A stretch of 64,000 bases of DNA, taken from JBBQLG01 sp964251665 (lineage in GTDB: Bacteria; Bacteroidota; Bacteroidia; Cytophagales; Spirosomataceae). Location of the stretch: NCBI GenBank assembly GCA_964251665.1, contig CAXUKO010000004.1, forward strand, positions 248,001 to 312,000, given 5' to 3'. Below the pieces are notes generated by a model that saw nothing but the letters and a program-made list of their open reading frames with translations, had not been told where the DNA came from and did no database searches. Below are positions 51,827 to 60,008 of this stretch, in pieces (within the stretch, counting starts at the first letter, position 1; each line of letters starts with the position of its first letter). The translations under genes were made by a program, and so were the position numbers.

Positions 51827-53086
51827 TTACTGGCCACCTGTAAACCGGAACGCCGGGGCTGTCTTGGGCACGGTGACCGTTGGCTCGCGGGGTAAATCGC
51901 GCTCCTCGGTTGGGCGCGACATATCCAGTACGCCGTTGCGGTTGGGTTTCTGACCGATGTATTCGCGCTCGGTCATGACCTTGAAGATAATCTGAATCTG
52001 ACTCCAGCACCGGCTGATCAGGTCTAAGTGCGGGCGCAGGTTGGCGTGCTGATAAGGTTGCGTAATCACCGCTTCCAGCGCATTTTCAATCTGTACCGGC
52101 GAAATATCAGTCCAGCTCTGGAAATAGGGAAGAACCAGGTCTTTTCCCAACTTTAAGCTGCCGACCAGATCGCGGTCGTTGAGTTGCATCAGCGTGGTTT
52201 TTACGGCCCGCGTCGATAGCGTCACGCGCCGGATCAGCTCCATCGGGGAAGCTTCGCGGCCATTGAAATGCAGGTGGTTCAGCACATCATCTAAACTCAG
52301 GGCAATCTGTTCGGCCAGCGTCCGAATCAGTTCGGCCAGCGGACCGGCTTCCCGTCCCTGCTGCGTGCCCCGTTTTTTTACTACTTTCTCGACAATAATA
52401 AAGGCATCGCGCTGGACTTCGGCCAGAATTTTACTCAATTGATTGGTCCAGGTGAGCAGCGACGTATGGGCACTGACGGCAGCACAGGCCGGAATATACG
52501 CGTCTACATTGGCCAGTTGCCCGTGTCGGCAGGTAAGCTGCCCCACAATGATGTGGGTCGATTCGAACGTAGAGGATGGGTAACCGGGCCGGTTCCCCGA
52601 CTGACTGTCGTACTGATGGGCGGGCACTACACTCAGCCAATAGGAGGGAAGCGTGTAGGGCGGACGCGGAAACGGCTCATTGTTGGCCGGGGCACCCGCA
52701 GGTTTGCGAACAAACAGATCGACCGATAACACGATCAGAAAGTTAAGTTCGTCGGCCATTGGTATGTTGTACTTGGCCAGGATTTCGGTCAGGCTGGTGG
52801 CCAGTTCAACCGGTTCATTAATTAGTTCGATGCGACAACCGGCTCCCGTTATGGCCCGGCAGTTGGTCAGTTGCAGGCGCAGGTTCTGATTCTGATCGGT
52901 GATGACCTGAAGCGCAAAATCCGGCGTGTCGGAAGGCAGCAGGCCGTAGTTGTAACTCGTCAGGCCCACGGCCACGGAGTCGCGGAGCTGATCGCTCACG
53001 AAATGCTCAAAATCAGTAAAGTGCTTGCGGGAGATTTTCATCCCATCCACCCAGTTTACCGGATAGTATTCGAGCTTTGGTAGCAT
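51827..53086 (-). CDS. tssK: T6SS baseplate-membrane connector TssK
   Basis: A 419-residue protein starting MLPKLEYYPVNWVDGMKISRKHF, a TssK-type N-terminus in which WxxGM-like residues are conserved. Length fits TssK. The protein connects the baseplate to the membrane complex; in T6SSiii the partner is TssN/O-type rather than TssL. It precedes tssO in the same orientation. The C-terminal ~40 residues are low-complexity and basic/acidic. Confidence 0.9.
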   Translation of the reverse strand: MLPKLEYYPVNWVDGMKISRKHFTDFEHFVSDQLRDSVAVGLTSYNYGLLPSDTPDFALQVITDQNQNLRLQLTNCRAITGAGCRIELINEPVELATSLTEILAKYNIPMADELNFLIVLSVDLFVRKPAGAPANNEPFPRPPYTLPSYWLSVVPAHQYDSQSGNRPGYPSSTFESTHIIVGQLTCRHGQLANVDAYIPACAAVSAHTSLLTWTNQLSKILAEVQRDAFIIVEKVVKKRGTQQGREAGPLAELIRTLAEQIALSLDDVLNHLHFNGREASPMELIRRVTLSTRAVKTTLMQLNDRDLVGSLKLGKDLVLPYFQSWTDISPVQIENALEAVITQPYQHANLRPHLDLISRCWSQIQIIFKVMTEREYIGQKPNRNGVLDMSRPTEERDLPREPTVTVPKTAPAFRFTGGQ

Positions 53087-53455
53087 AACGATAGGCGTAA
53101 GTTAGGTCACTAAGTGGGCGAATATACAAAAGATTCAGGCTGTGTCTCTGTGGGTACCGACTGACTAATTTATCGGTTATCCGGCACCTGCTCGTAAATG
53201 TACTATTTCAGAAGTCGATCTGTAAATTCGCTGGCTTGTGCATCCGTCAGGCAGCGTAAAACAGAAGGGTATATTTTAGGCAATAAGCGCATTGTTCCGG
53301 CTTTGGACGCGTTCAACTGGCTTTTGATTGTGCAACCCTGTCCTGACTGACCGTTAACTAAAAGGGAAATGGTTGTTCAAGCTGATGAAGCAATTTAGGA
53401 AAAACCTGACTGCTATGGGCGCTTATGGCCGGATAGCAGCCTAAAGTTGGCCTGA
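53087..53455. other. Gene-free gap at the edge of the T6SS island
   Basis: About 370 bases between the start of tssK and the stop of the methyltransferase gene. It must contain the tssK promoter on the minus strand, but I find no convincing -33/-7 pair. No open frame of note, repeat or RNA gene was seen. Confidence 0.5.
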
Positions 53456-54088
53456 TTAGCCCGGTTTGATGGCCCACCAACTGCTTTCGACCTGTCCTCC
53501 GGCGGCTGTTTGCTGCCGCATCGGGCGTAAGCCTGCGTTGCGAAACGCCCGTTGCCAGTCGGGCAGCCGCTGGGCTTCGATGCCCGAGATCAGCCGGAAA
53601 AACAGGTACATGAGCCTCAGCGTGAAGCGATGGATCAGCTGGGGCGAGTTGACAAAATCGGTCACGAGCCAGACCCCGCCCGGCACGACAGCCCGCAGCA
53701 GGGGAGGCAGAAATTGACGCGTCAGCGTAGCGTCGGAAAACAAATCCAGTACAAACGGAAGCATAATTACCGTGAACCGTTCATCTGCCCGCAGATCCGC
53801 CTGTGTGCCATGCCGAAACTCGACGCGGTTCGCTAAGGCATGAGACTGTATCCGGCGACGGGCCTGACTAAGCATTCGGTCGGACGCTTCCAGAAATAAC
53901 ACACGCGCGGGCTGACAGTGACTCAGTACATCAGGCAACAAATTTCCGGTACCGCCCCCGATAATAAGTAGGGTAGCATGGAGTGGAATCTGCGACAGAA
54001 ATACCGTCTGTGCCTGTTGAAGTGCCTGGCCGAATACCAATCGGCTCAGGGCATCGTATACGGGGGCAATTCGATCAAAACTCACCAA
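53456..54088 (-). CDS. Class I SAM-dependent methyltransferase
   Basis: A 210-residue UbiE-like methyltransferase: SAM-binding motif I LLIIGGGTGNLLPDVL (about 39-54), motif II VLFLEASDRMLSQAR, and post-motif FTVIMLPFVLDLF. The substrate is unknown. No neighbouring gene suggests a pathway. It is separated from the T6SS island by 370 bases. Confidence 0.85.
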   Translation of the reverse strand: MVSFDRIAPVYDALSRLVFGQALQQAQTVFLSQIPLHATLLIIGGGTGNLLPDVLSHCQPARVLFLEASDRMLSQARRRIQSHALANRVEFRHGTQADLRADERFTVIMLPFVLDLFSDATLTRQFLPPLLRAVVPGGVWLVTDFVNSPQLIHRFTLRLMYLFFRLISGIEAQRLPDWQRAFRNAGLRPMRQQTAAGGQVESSWWAIKPG

Positions 54089-54498
54089 TTCAGTCAGTTA
54101 GAAGTGCTGTACGAAGGTAAGAATCTTTGGTACAATGACTCTTTTCGATGATAAATTAGAGGGAGTTGTTGTACTATTCCAGTAAGTAAGAATCATTGCA
54201 TTAGTCAAATAGGTTGTTCAGTTGTCCGATTAGTGTTGGGGTACCCCTGACAGTGGGCTGATTAACAACAAACTGGAACAATCATGAAAGCGATTCAACT
54301 GAAATCGAAACCATATATTTCATCAAACTCTATACTTACTTCTTGGACTATTCTACGGAAACGTCTGCGCTTTTTCGTCCACCAGAACAGCGACGTATTT
54401 GAAGGTCTGTCGAGGCAGGGAACGCCGTTTGGTGGTAATGTAGTCAGTCGTCATAAGTAGACTGGAACGGCTCCAGTCCATCGGGCAGCGTACTGTGG
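54089..54498. other. Gap between methyltransferase and GNAT genes
   Basis: About 410 bases with no gene in the long-frame set. It contains a perfect palindrome GGGGTACCCC near 54238 and a 58-codon open frame (54284-54460), listed separately. Otherwise nothing was recognised. Confidence 0.5.
54284..54460 (+). CDS. Possible small basic protein, 58 aa
   Basis: ATG at 54284 to TAG at 54458-54460 encodes MKAIQLKSKPYISSNSILTS and ends GGNVVSRHK. It is rich in Ser, Lys and Arg with no recognised motif. The codons read normally, but there is no supporting homology, so this could be chance. Confidence 0.3.
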   Translation: MKAIQLKSKPYISSNSILTSWTILRKRLRFFVHQNSDVFEGLSRQGTPFGGNVVSRHK

Positions 54499-55014
54499 CT
54501 ATTGGCAGTTAGCGATCAGCGTTGGTAAATCCGGCCACACACAGCGAAGGGCCACGGCGAATTCGCCCGGTACGGCTTCCTGATTGATGGCGCCCAACCG
54601 GTCGTAAAACGTTCGGGCCGCGTCGTTTTTCTCATACACCCAGAGATAAAATGCCGAAGCCGGGTCATGCTCTTGCACCCATTCAGCCGCCAGCTTCATC
54701 AGGTGTCGGCCAATGCCCTGCCCTTTGTAGGCGGTTGCAACGTGCAGGTTGTCCAGCAGAGCGCCATACACAGGGTCATGATTGGCAACGGTACAGGCGA
54801 AACCCGCCAGCCGCCCGTCTGCTTCGGCCACGATAAGGTGCTGATTGGGGGAGTTTATGCGAAACTGTTCCTGCCAGTGAGCCAGCCGCTCTGCTGCCAC
54901 GTCGTTGTCTAAAAACGAATCGGGCAGAATACCCCGGTACGTTTCCTGCCACGAACGGGCATGAAGCGCAGCAAGGCGCTCAACATCAGCGGGTAGGGCC
55001 TGGCGGTACAGCAT
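54499..55014 (-). CDS. GNAT family N-acetyltransferase
   Basis: A 171-residue GNAT protein. The acetyl-CoA pyrophosphate loop reads YKGQGIGRHLM (Q/RxxGxG/A) near residue 97. The N-terminus MLYRQALPADVERLAALHARSWQETYRG and the block FYLWVYEKNDAARTFYDRLGA are typical. The substrate is unknown. Its ATG overlaps the stop of the Uma2-like gene by one base (TAATG), so the two are translationally coupled. Confidence 0.93.
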   Translation of the reverse strand: MLYRQALPADVERLAALHARSWQETYRGILPDSFLDNDVAAERLAHWQEQFRINSPNQHLIVAEADGRLAGFACTVANHDPVYGALLDNLHVATAYKGQGIGRHLMKLAAEWVQEHDPASAFYLWVYEKNDAARTFYDRLGAINQEAVPGEFAVALRCVWPDLPTLIANCQ

Positions 55015-55427
55015 TAAAACAAAAAATCATTCAATGAACAGCCAACGGTATGACAATAAGAGGAAGATTGATCAAAATCAAGGTTGTGCAGTTCATATCG
55101 GTGCCAAAGGTTGAGCTTGTAATCATACACAAAGCCCTCCGAGACATCATAAGTTGTCATGAGTTCTTTCAACTTCTGAGCATCTTTTTTTACGCCTTGT
55201 GTATGCGTGATTTCAATTAATACTTCGGTTAGTTCCGTCTGCGGATTTGCGAGTAATATGTCAGGAACGGGCGAGGTCTGACTTTGGTCTATCATAGCTT
55301 CGGGGTAGGCCATGAGCCTGCTTTTTCCGCTGACAAACAAATTAGTTAACCCAGTAACAAGTTGAGCGATAATGGCCTGATGAATACGAGGGGCGTTGAC
55401 ACCCATATAGATGACATTTTCGTTCAT
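55014..55427 (-). CDS. Uma2-like PD-(D/E)XK family protein, 137 aa
   Basis: A short Uma2/DUF820-type protein. The nuclease-fold signature is seen in SPVPDILLANP (Asp), VLIEITHTQGVKKDAQK (Glu-x-Thr in place of the usual ExK) and a C-terminal VYDYKLNLWHRYE. The normal ExK lysine is replaced, so activity is doubtful. The first ~50 residues begin MNENVIYMGVNAPRIHQAI. It is upstream of and overlapping the GNAT gene. A second Uma2-like gene is at 61537-62154. Confidence 0.75.
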   Translation of the reverse strand: MNENVIYMGVNAPRIHQAIIAQLVTGLTNLFVSGKSRLMAYPEAMIDQSQTSPVPDILLANPQTELTEVLIEITHTQGVKKDAQKLKELMTTYDVSEGFVYDYKLNLWHRYELHNLDFDQSSSYCHTVGCSLNDFLF

Positions 55428-55518
55428 AGCTTTTGATAGTGATTAACGTTGGAATGAGTACTGGTAAAAATACATACAAATGGTGTGATCTTCACCAGTA
55501 CTCATGCTAATCGGCCTA

Positions 55519-57849
55519 TTAGTTAACGTTATCCGCCACACGAACCGGTACCGATTTCCGGCTGTCCCGGTCTACCGTTACCGGCTCACCGTGCAGGAGC
55601 AGCGTGATGGGCTGCTGTGAAAAATTCTGCACCGTCACCTCTGTCTGCGTAGTTGTTACCTGGAGTAATACGCCCCGAAACCGGATGGTGAAAGCCAGTG
55701 ACTGCCAGTTGTCGGGGCAATAGGGGTTCAGCACCAGTTGGTTCGTTTCGATCCGCAGGCCACCGAAGCCTTTCACCACCGCCAGCCACGTACCCGCCAT
55801 TGAGGTGATGTGGCAGCCATCTTCGGTGTCGTTGTTGTAATCGTCCAGATCCAGGCGGGCCGTGCGGAGGTAAAACTCGTAAGCTTTGTCTTTCAAGGCC
55901 AGCCGCGAGGCCAGAATCGAGTGAACGCAGGGCGACAATGAGGATTCATGCACGGTCATCGGCTCGTAAAACTCGTAGTTGCGCCGGAGTGTATCGGTAT
56001 CAAACTGATCCTCAAAGAAGTAAAGTCCCTGCAACACATCGGCCTGTTTGATGTAACACGACCGCAGAATCCGGTCCCACGACCAATGTTGGTTGATGGG
56101 CCGTTGCCCCTTCGGAATATCGGCGACGGTGAGAATGTCCTTGTCCAGAAAGTTATCCTGTTGCAGGAATACTTGCCGGTCGGCATCGGCGGGTAAGTAA
56201 ATGTTGTCGATGATATGCTGCGCCGTAGCCAGTTCTTTCTCCTCGCGAAAGTGGATACGGTCGCTCAGTTCGGCGTATTTACCGGCGTTCAACTGCTTTA
56301 CTTTTTCGACTGCTTCGAGGGTGTAGCGCAGTGTCCAGGCGGCAATGTAGTTGGTGTACCAGTTGTTGTTGACGTTATTTTCGTACTCGTTCGGTCCCGT
56401 CACGCCCAACATCACGTACCGCTGTTTAGCCGCCGACCAGTTCACGCGCTGACTCCAGAACCGGCTGATGGCAATCAGGACTTCCAGGCCGTACTCAACC
56501 AGATAGTGTTCGTCGCCGGTGTAACGTATATAGTCGTAGATGGCGTAGGCAATGGCCCCGTTGCGGTGAATCTCCTCGAAGGTGATTTCCCACTCGTTAT
56601 GGCATTCTTCGCCGTTCATGGTCACCATCGGGTACAGGGCAGCCCCAGCCCGAAAACCAAGCTTCTGGGCGTTTTCAATGGCCTTACCGAGTTGCCGATG
56701 CCGGTAAACGAGCAGATTTTTGGCTACTTTCTGATCGGCCGTAGCGAGGTAGAATGGTAGACAGTAAGCCTCCGTATCCCAGTAAGTAGACCCGCCGTAT
56801 TTCTCGCCCGTAAAGCCCTTGGGACCAATATTGAGCCGCTCGTCTTCGCCGGTATAGGTCTGTTCCAACTGGAAAATATTAAACCGAATGCCCTGTTGGG
56901 CGGCTACGTCACCGTCGATAATCACATCGTTAGTTTTCCACTTATCGGCCCAGGCCTGTTTCTGTTCAAACAGCATCTTGTCGAAGCCTTTCCGGGTGAT
57001 GCGCTGAATGGCCGAGTGGGCCTCCCGCATCAAATCGTCCGGGTCGTGGTTGAGCGAGGAGAGATTGACTGCGTACTTAAATATGGCCGTTTCCTGCCCC
57101 TGTCGACAATCGAGCGTCAGGCGGTTAGCGACATACTTTTCATATTTGATGGGCTGCGACTGGTAGTCAATCTTTACGCCATCCTGCTCAATGGCCACGC
57201 ACATGCCGGTGACGACATGGAAGCCGGTTTTGCGGGTGCGCAGTTCGATATAAGCTTCGCCGTATCCGGTTTCCTTGCGTACCTCGTCCCAGAATTTTTC
57301 GTCGTAGTTGGCATCGCGGTTGCGAATGTCGCCGTCGATGTAGGGTGTAATGGTGATTTTGGCCTCGAAGTTCAGGGGCGTAATGGCGTAACGGATAACA
57401 CCCGCGTCGTCGTCAACGATGGAGCAGAACCGTTTGGCAGCCACCCGCAGTTCTTTGCCGCTTTTGAGCACCGCCACGAACGAGCGTTCGAGATAGCCCT
57501 CCTGCATGTTCAGCACCCGGCGAAAATCGCCCACCTCGCAGGTATTCAGGTCGAGCGATTCATACTCAACGTCGATGTCGATACCGATCCAGTTGGCGGC
57601 ATTCAGCACTTTGGCGAAGTATTCGGGGTAGCCGTTTTTCCACCAGCCCACCCGGGTTTTATCGGGATAATAAACCCCGGCCACGTAGTTGCCCTGCAGG
57701 GTTTTACCCGTGAATTTTTCTTCAAAATTGCCCCGCTGACCAAAGCGGCCATTGCCGAGCGACATCAGGCTTTCGGAAACTTCGTTGTACTCCCGGTGAA
57801 AGCCATCTTCGACAATGTTCCAGGGATCGTGTGTGATGTAATTCTTCAT
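55519..57849 (-). CDS. GH65 maltose/kojibiose-type phosphorylase
   Basis: A 776-residue protein with GH65 domains: N-terminal beta-sandwich (MKNYITHDPWNIVEDGFH), (alpha/alpha)6 catalytic barrel and a C-terminal beta domain. The catalytic acid is in VTGPNEYENNV, at Glu488. A second conserved block is EECHNEWEITFEEI. Most likely it phosphorolyses maltose to beta-glucose 1-phosphate and glucose. The neighbouring pgmB (converting beta-glucose 1-phosphate to glucose 6-phosphate) and the nearby GH13 amylase support this. Trehalose or kojibiose cannot be excluded. Confidence 0.93.
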   Translation of the reverse strand: MKNYITHDPWNIVEDGFHREYNEVSESLMSLGNGRFGQRGNFEEKFTGKTLQGNYVAGVYYPDKTRVGWWKNGYPEYFAKVLNAANWIGIDIDVEYESLDLNTCEVGDFRRVLNMQEGYLERSFVAVLKSGKELRVAAKRFCSIVDDDAGVIRYAITPLNFEAKITITPYIDGDIRNRDANYDEKFWDEVRKETGYGEAYIELRTRKTGFHVVTGMCVAIEQDGVKIDYQSQPIKYEKYVANRLTLDCRQGQETAIFKYAVNLSSLNHDPDDLMREAHSAIQRITRKGFDKMLFEQKQAWADKWKTNDVIIDGDVAAQQGIRFNIFQLEQTYTGEDERLNIGPKGFTGEKYGGSTYWDTEAYCLPFYLATADQKVAKNLLVYRHRQLGKAIENAQKLGFRAGAALYPMVTMNGEECHNEWEITFEEIHRNGAIAYAIYDYIRYTGDEHYLVEYGLEVLIAISRFWSQRVNWSAAKQRYVMLGVTGPNEYENNVNNNWYTNYIAAWTLRYTLEAVEKVKQLNAGKYAELSDRIHFREEKELATAQHIIDNIYLPADADRQVFLQQDNFLDKDILTVADIPKGQRPINQHWSWDRILRSCYIKQADVLQGLYFFEDQFDTDTLRRNYEFYEPMTVHESSLSPCVHSILASRLALKDKAYEFYLRTARLDLDDYNNDTEDGCHITSMAGTWLAVVKGFGGLRIETNQLVLNPYCPDNWQSLAFTIRFRGVLLQVTTTQTEVTVQNFSQQPITLLLHGEPVTVDRDSRKSVPVRVADNVN

Positions 57850-57869
57850 GAAATCGTAGGTTATCTAAG

Positions 57870-58448
57870 TCAAGATAGGGCTTCTTTCACCCGTCCGGCC
57901 TGGTTCAGGTGACGTTCGGTATGGGCCACCAGCATCAGCACTGCATCACCGAGCCGAAGTTTAAGCCATGCACCGAACAAGCTCGGTATTTTTTGCCGGT
58001 TCCAGTCAAGGTAAACGGCCTTATCGAGCAACTCGAGCAGTAAAGTCTGTAAGGTTTCGAATTGAGTCAGTACGCTGGCTACATCTAAATCGGTGGCCTG
58101 CCGGGGGCGAATGATGCCGGGTGCCGGGAACTTCATCGTCGTTTGCGGGTCAACGATCCAGCGAAATGCCCGCCCGGCCCGGTCGCTTTCCAGCACCTGA
58201 TCCGTCGGTTCAGTTTGTACTAACCCAATGCGTTCAACATGGTGTTGAATCTGGCGGATGTAAAACTGCTCCGCCAGGTTCAGGTGCTGTAAACACTCGA
58301 TAATACTCCACTGATTCGGGGCTGGCTTCCAGCGTAGCTGTGCATCGGTCAGCGGACGAAAATCGCGCTCAACCGTAGTCAGTACTGTGCGAATGCGGTG
58401 CTGTAAATCGTGGGCTGTGGCGAGTTTCTGCATCACCGGGGTACGCAT
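57870..58448 (-). CDS. DinB family protein
   Basis: A 192-residue four-helix protein of the DinB/YfiT group. Metal-binding His residues are visible in ECLQHLNLAEQFYIRQ and near the end in LMLVAHTERHLNQ. Family members are mostly thiol-transferase-like or of unknown function. The gene starts in the last base of the pgmB stop and is followed after 20 bases by the GH65 gene, so it is in the maltose operon by position. A start at MQKLAT is also possible. Confidence 0.85.
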   Translation of the reverse strand: MRTPVMQKLATAHDLQHRIRTVLTTVERDFRPLTDAQLRWKPAPNQWSIIECLQHLNLAEQFYIRQIQHHVERIGLVQTEPTDQVLESDRAGRAFRWIVDPQTTMKFPAPGIIRPRQATDLDVASVLTQFETLQTLLLELLDKAVYLDWNRQKIPSLFGAWLKLRLGDAVLMLVAHTERHLNQAGRVKEALS

Positions 58449-59122
58449 TAATACCCCACCCCGGCTGCCCGTTCCAGGCTGGTCAGCAGTTCGGAGACGG
58501 TGATGTTTTCGAGCGAGGGGAGAACAATGTCAGCTGCCGTCAGCACATCGGGTGAGCCGATACCGACGGTTTTCATGCCTCCTGTTTTGCCGGCTGCTAT
58601 GCCGGCTACGGCATCTTCAAACACCACACACCCGGCCGGAATCACGTTCAGTTCGGCGGCTCCTTTCAGAAACACCTCCGGGTCGGGTTTGCTGTTAGAG
58701 ATTTTATTGCCGTCGATGATAGCATCAAACGCGTCGATCATCCCGATGCGGTCCAGAATCAGCCGGGCGTTTTTACTGACCGAGCCAAGGGCTGTTTTAA
58801 TGCCCGCCTGCCGGGTCTGGGCAAAAAACGCCGGGATGCCGGGCAGAATGTCGTTTGGCGACATCCGGCTGACCAGTTCAAGGTACCAGTCGTTTTTCTG
58901 CCGGGCGAGTTCGGCTTTACGGTCGTCGGGCAGCGTCAGGCCGCCCTCGGCCAGAATCAGCTCCAGCGATTCCGTCCGGCTGATGCCTTTGAGCGTTTCG
59001 TTAAATTCTTCGGACAGGTCGAACCCGAGTTCGTTGGCCATCCGGCGCCAGGCCTGGTAGTGATAAATGGCGGTATCGACAATGACCCCGTCGAGGTCGA
59101 AGAGAAAGGCGTTGATTGTCAT
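58448..59122 (-). CDS. pgmB: Beta-phosphoglucomutase
   Basis: A 224-residue HAD-superfamily protein. Motif I is FLFDLDGVIVDTAIYHYQAW, with the nucleophile Asp9 and acid/base Asp11. Other blocks are GSVSKNARLIL, and KPDPEVFLKGAAEL with VFEDAVAGIAAG for motifs III/IV. It converts beta-glucose 1-phosphate to glucose 6-phosphate, pairing with the GH65 phosphorylase two genes downstream. Its ATG overlaps the TGA that ends the frameshifted DUF5615 gene (ATGA). Confidence 0.95.
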   Translation of the reverse strand: MTINAFLFDLDGVIVDTAIYHYQAWRRMANELGFDLSEEFNETLKGISRTESLELILAEGGLTLPDDRKAELARQKNDWYLELVSRMSPNDILPGIPAFFAQTRQAGIKTALGSVSKNARLILDRIGMIDAFDAIIDGNKISNSKPDPEVFLKGAAELNVIPAGCVVFEDAVAGIAAGKTGGMKTVGIGSPDVLTAADIVLPSLENITVSELLTSLERAAGVGY

Positions 59123-59446
59123 AAAAATTCAATAGAGTTTATCATTTCGGCCGAGGTGAGTACTTGACTAATTAGCAGCAACCCCTGAATGAGATGGCCC
59201 ACTGATGTGCCCTGCGGAGCATAGGCGATGCCACTGTGGGGAACGCCCTCGTTGTGTAAAACCAAAATCAGTATCCTGGGTGACGATAACGCAGGCCTGT
59301 CCGTGGGCAAAGCGCAAATGGTCTTTATCCGCCTTACTCAGCATATCAGCACCCTGACAGGTTAGCACCTCAACACCCCGTTGTTGCAGACCTCTCACCA
59401 CCGCCCTGGCAATATGTTCGTCTGTATAAAACCGAATTTTAACCAT
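59119..59446 (-). pseudogene. DUF5615 PIN-like toxin gene with a frameshift
   Basis: The N-terminal ~60 residues (MVKIRFYTDEHIARAVVRGL, then VIVTQDTDF) are DUF5615-type. After DTDF the expected continuation LVLHNEGVPHSGIAYAPQGT is found only in the +1-shifted frame, near 59258-59266, and runs to a TGA at 59119. A one-base change in a run of T and G separates the frames, so this is either a genuine frameshift or a sequencing error. If repaired, the product is a ~108-residue PIN-like toxin candidate paired with DUF433. Confidence 0.8.
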
Positions 59447-59744
59447 TCCGACGAAAAGCAGTTAACCGGGACGGATACTGGGGTTTCATCGCTGCTGTCA
59501 GTCGGTTTGCTTCGGCGATAGATGCATCAACTTCTTCCCGGTTATCGAAATAGTAGGTCAGGGCCGCATACACATCTGCCAGCGTCAGGTCATGTTCAGT
59601 AGCAATTTCGTCGGCAGATAAACCCATCTGTTCATGCCAGATAACAATGGTGGCAACCGTAATCCGATGACCGGAGATTCGTGGTTTCCCACCAGCTATA
59701 TCAGGATCACGTACGACGTGGGTAGTTACTGTTTGAGCAGGCAT
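59439..59744 (-). CDS. DUF433 antitoxin-like protein, 101 aa
   Basis: A DUF433-type protein with the signature GGKPRISGHRITVATIVIWH and DEIATEHDLTLADVYAALTY. DUF433 proteins are helix-turn-helix-like and commonly pair with DUF5615 PIN-like proteins as putative toxin-antitoxin systems. The stop overlaps the DUF5615 start by 8 bases, the usual arrangement of such pairs. Confidence 0.9.
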   Translation of the reverse strand: MPAQTVTTHVVRDPDIAGGKPRISGHRITVATIVIWHEQMGLSADEIATEHDLTLADVYAALTYYFDNREEVDASIAEANRLTAAMKPQYPSRLTAFRRNG

Positions 59745-59973
59745 AGATCTAATTTTTTGTGAAACTAACGGAAGGAACTGCGCGACACATGCGTAGGCTC
59801 ATTATCTCCTCTGAGCCGCTTCGTGAACAACTACTTTGAGTTTCATAGGGCAAAAATAAGCAGATTAACCCGCTTTTCGGGTGTAAACAGCACACAGATA
59901 TATAGGCTCAATCCCGTTAAACAGAAGCAGTCAGAAATATAATCAGGTAATAAGTTGGAGATTATTGGCTTTT

Positions 59974-59992
59974 TACTTTGTATTGCAAAGTA
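59974..59992. promoter_or_regulatory. Palindromic operator candidate upstream of creD
   Basis: TACTTTG-TATTG-CAAAGTA, a perfect inverted repeat with 7-base arms and a 5-base spacer, ends 17 bases before the creD ATG. It looks like a binding site for a homodimeric repressor. No regulator gene lies next to it. Confidence 0.6.
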
Positions 59993-60008
59993 CTTTTAAA
60001 TATAAACT

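Noticed and set aside
56896..57912. 338-codon plus-strand frame antisense to the GH65 gene
   Set aside because: Low-complexity product antisense to a clear GH65 enzyme, so a shadow of GC-rich codon usage.
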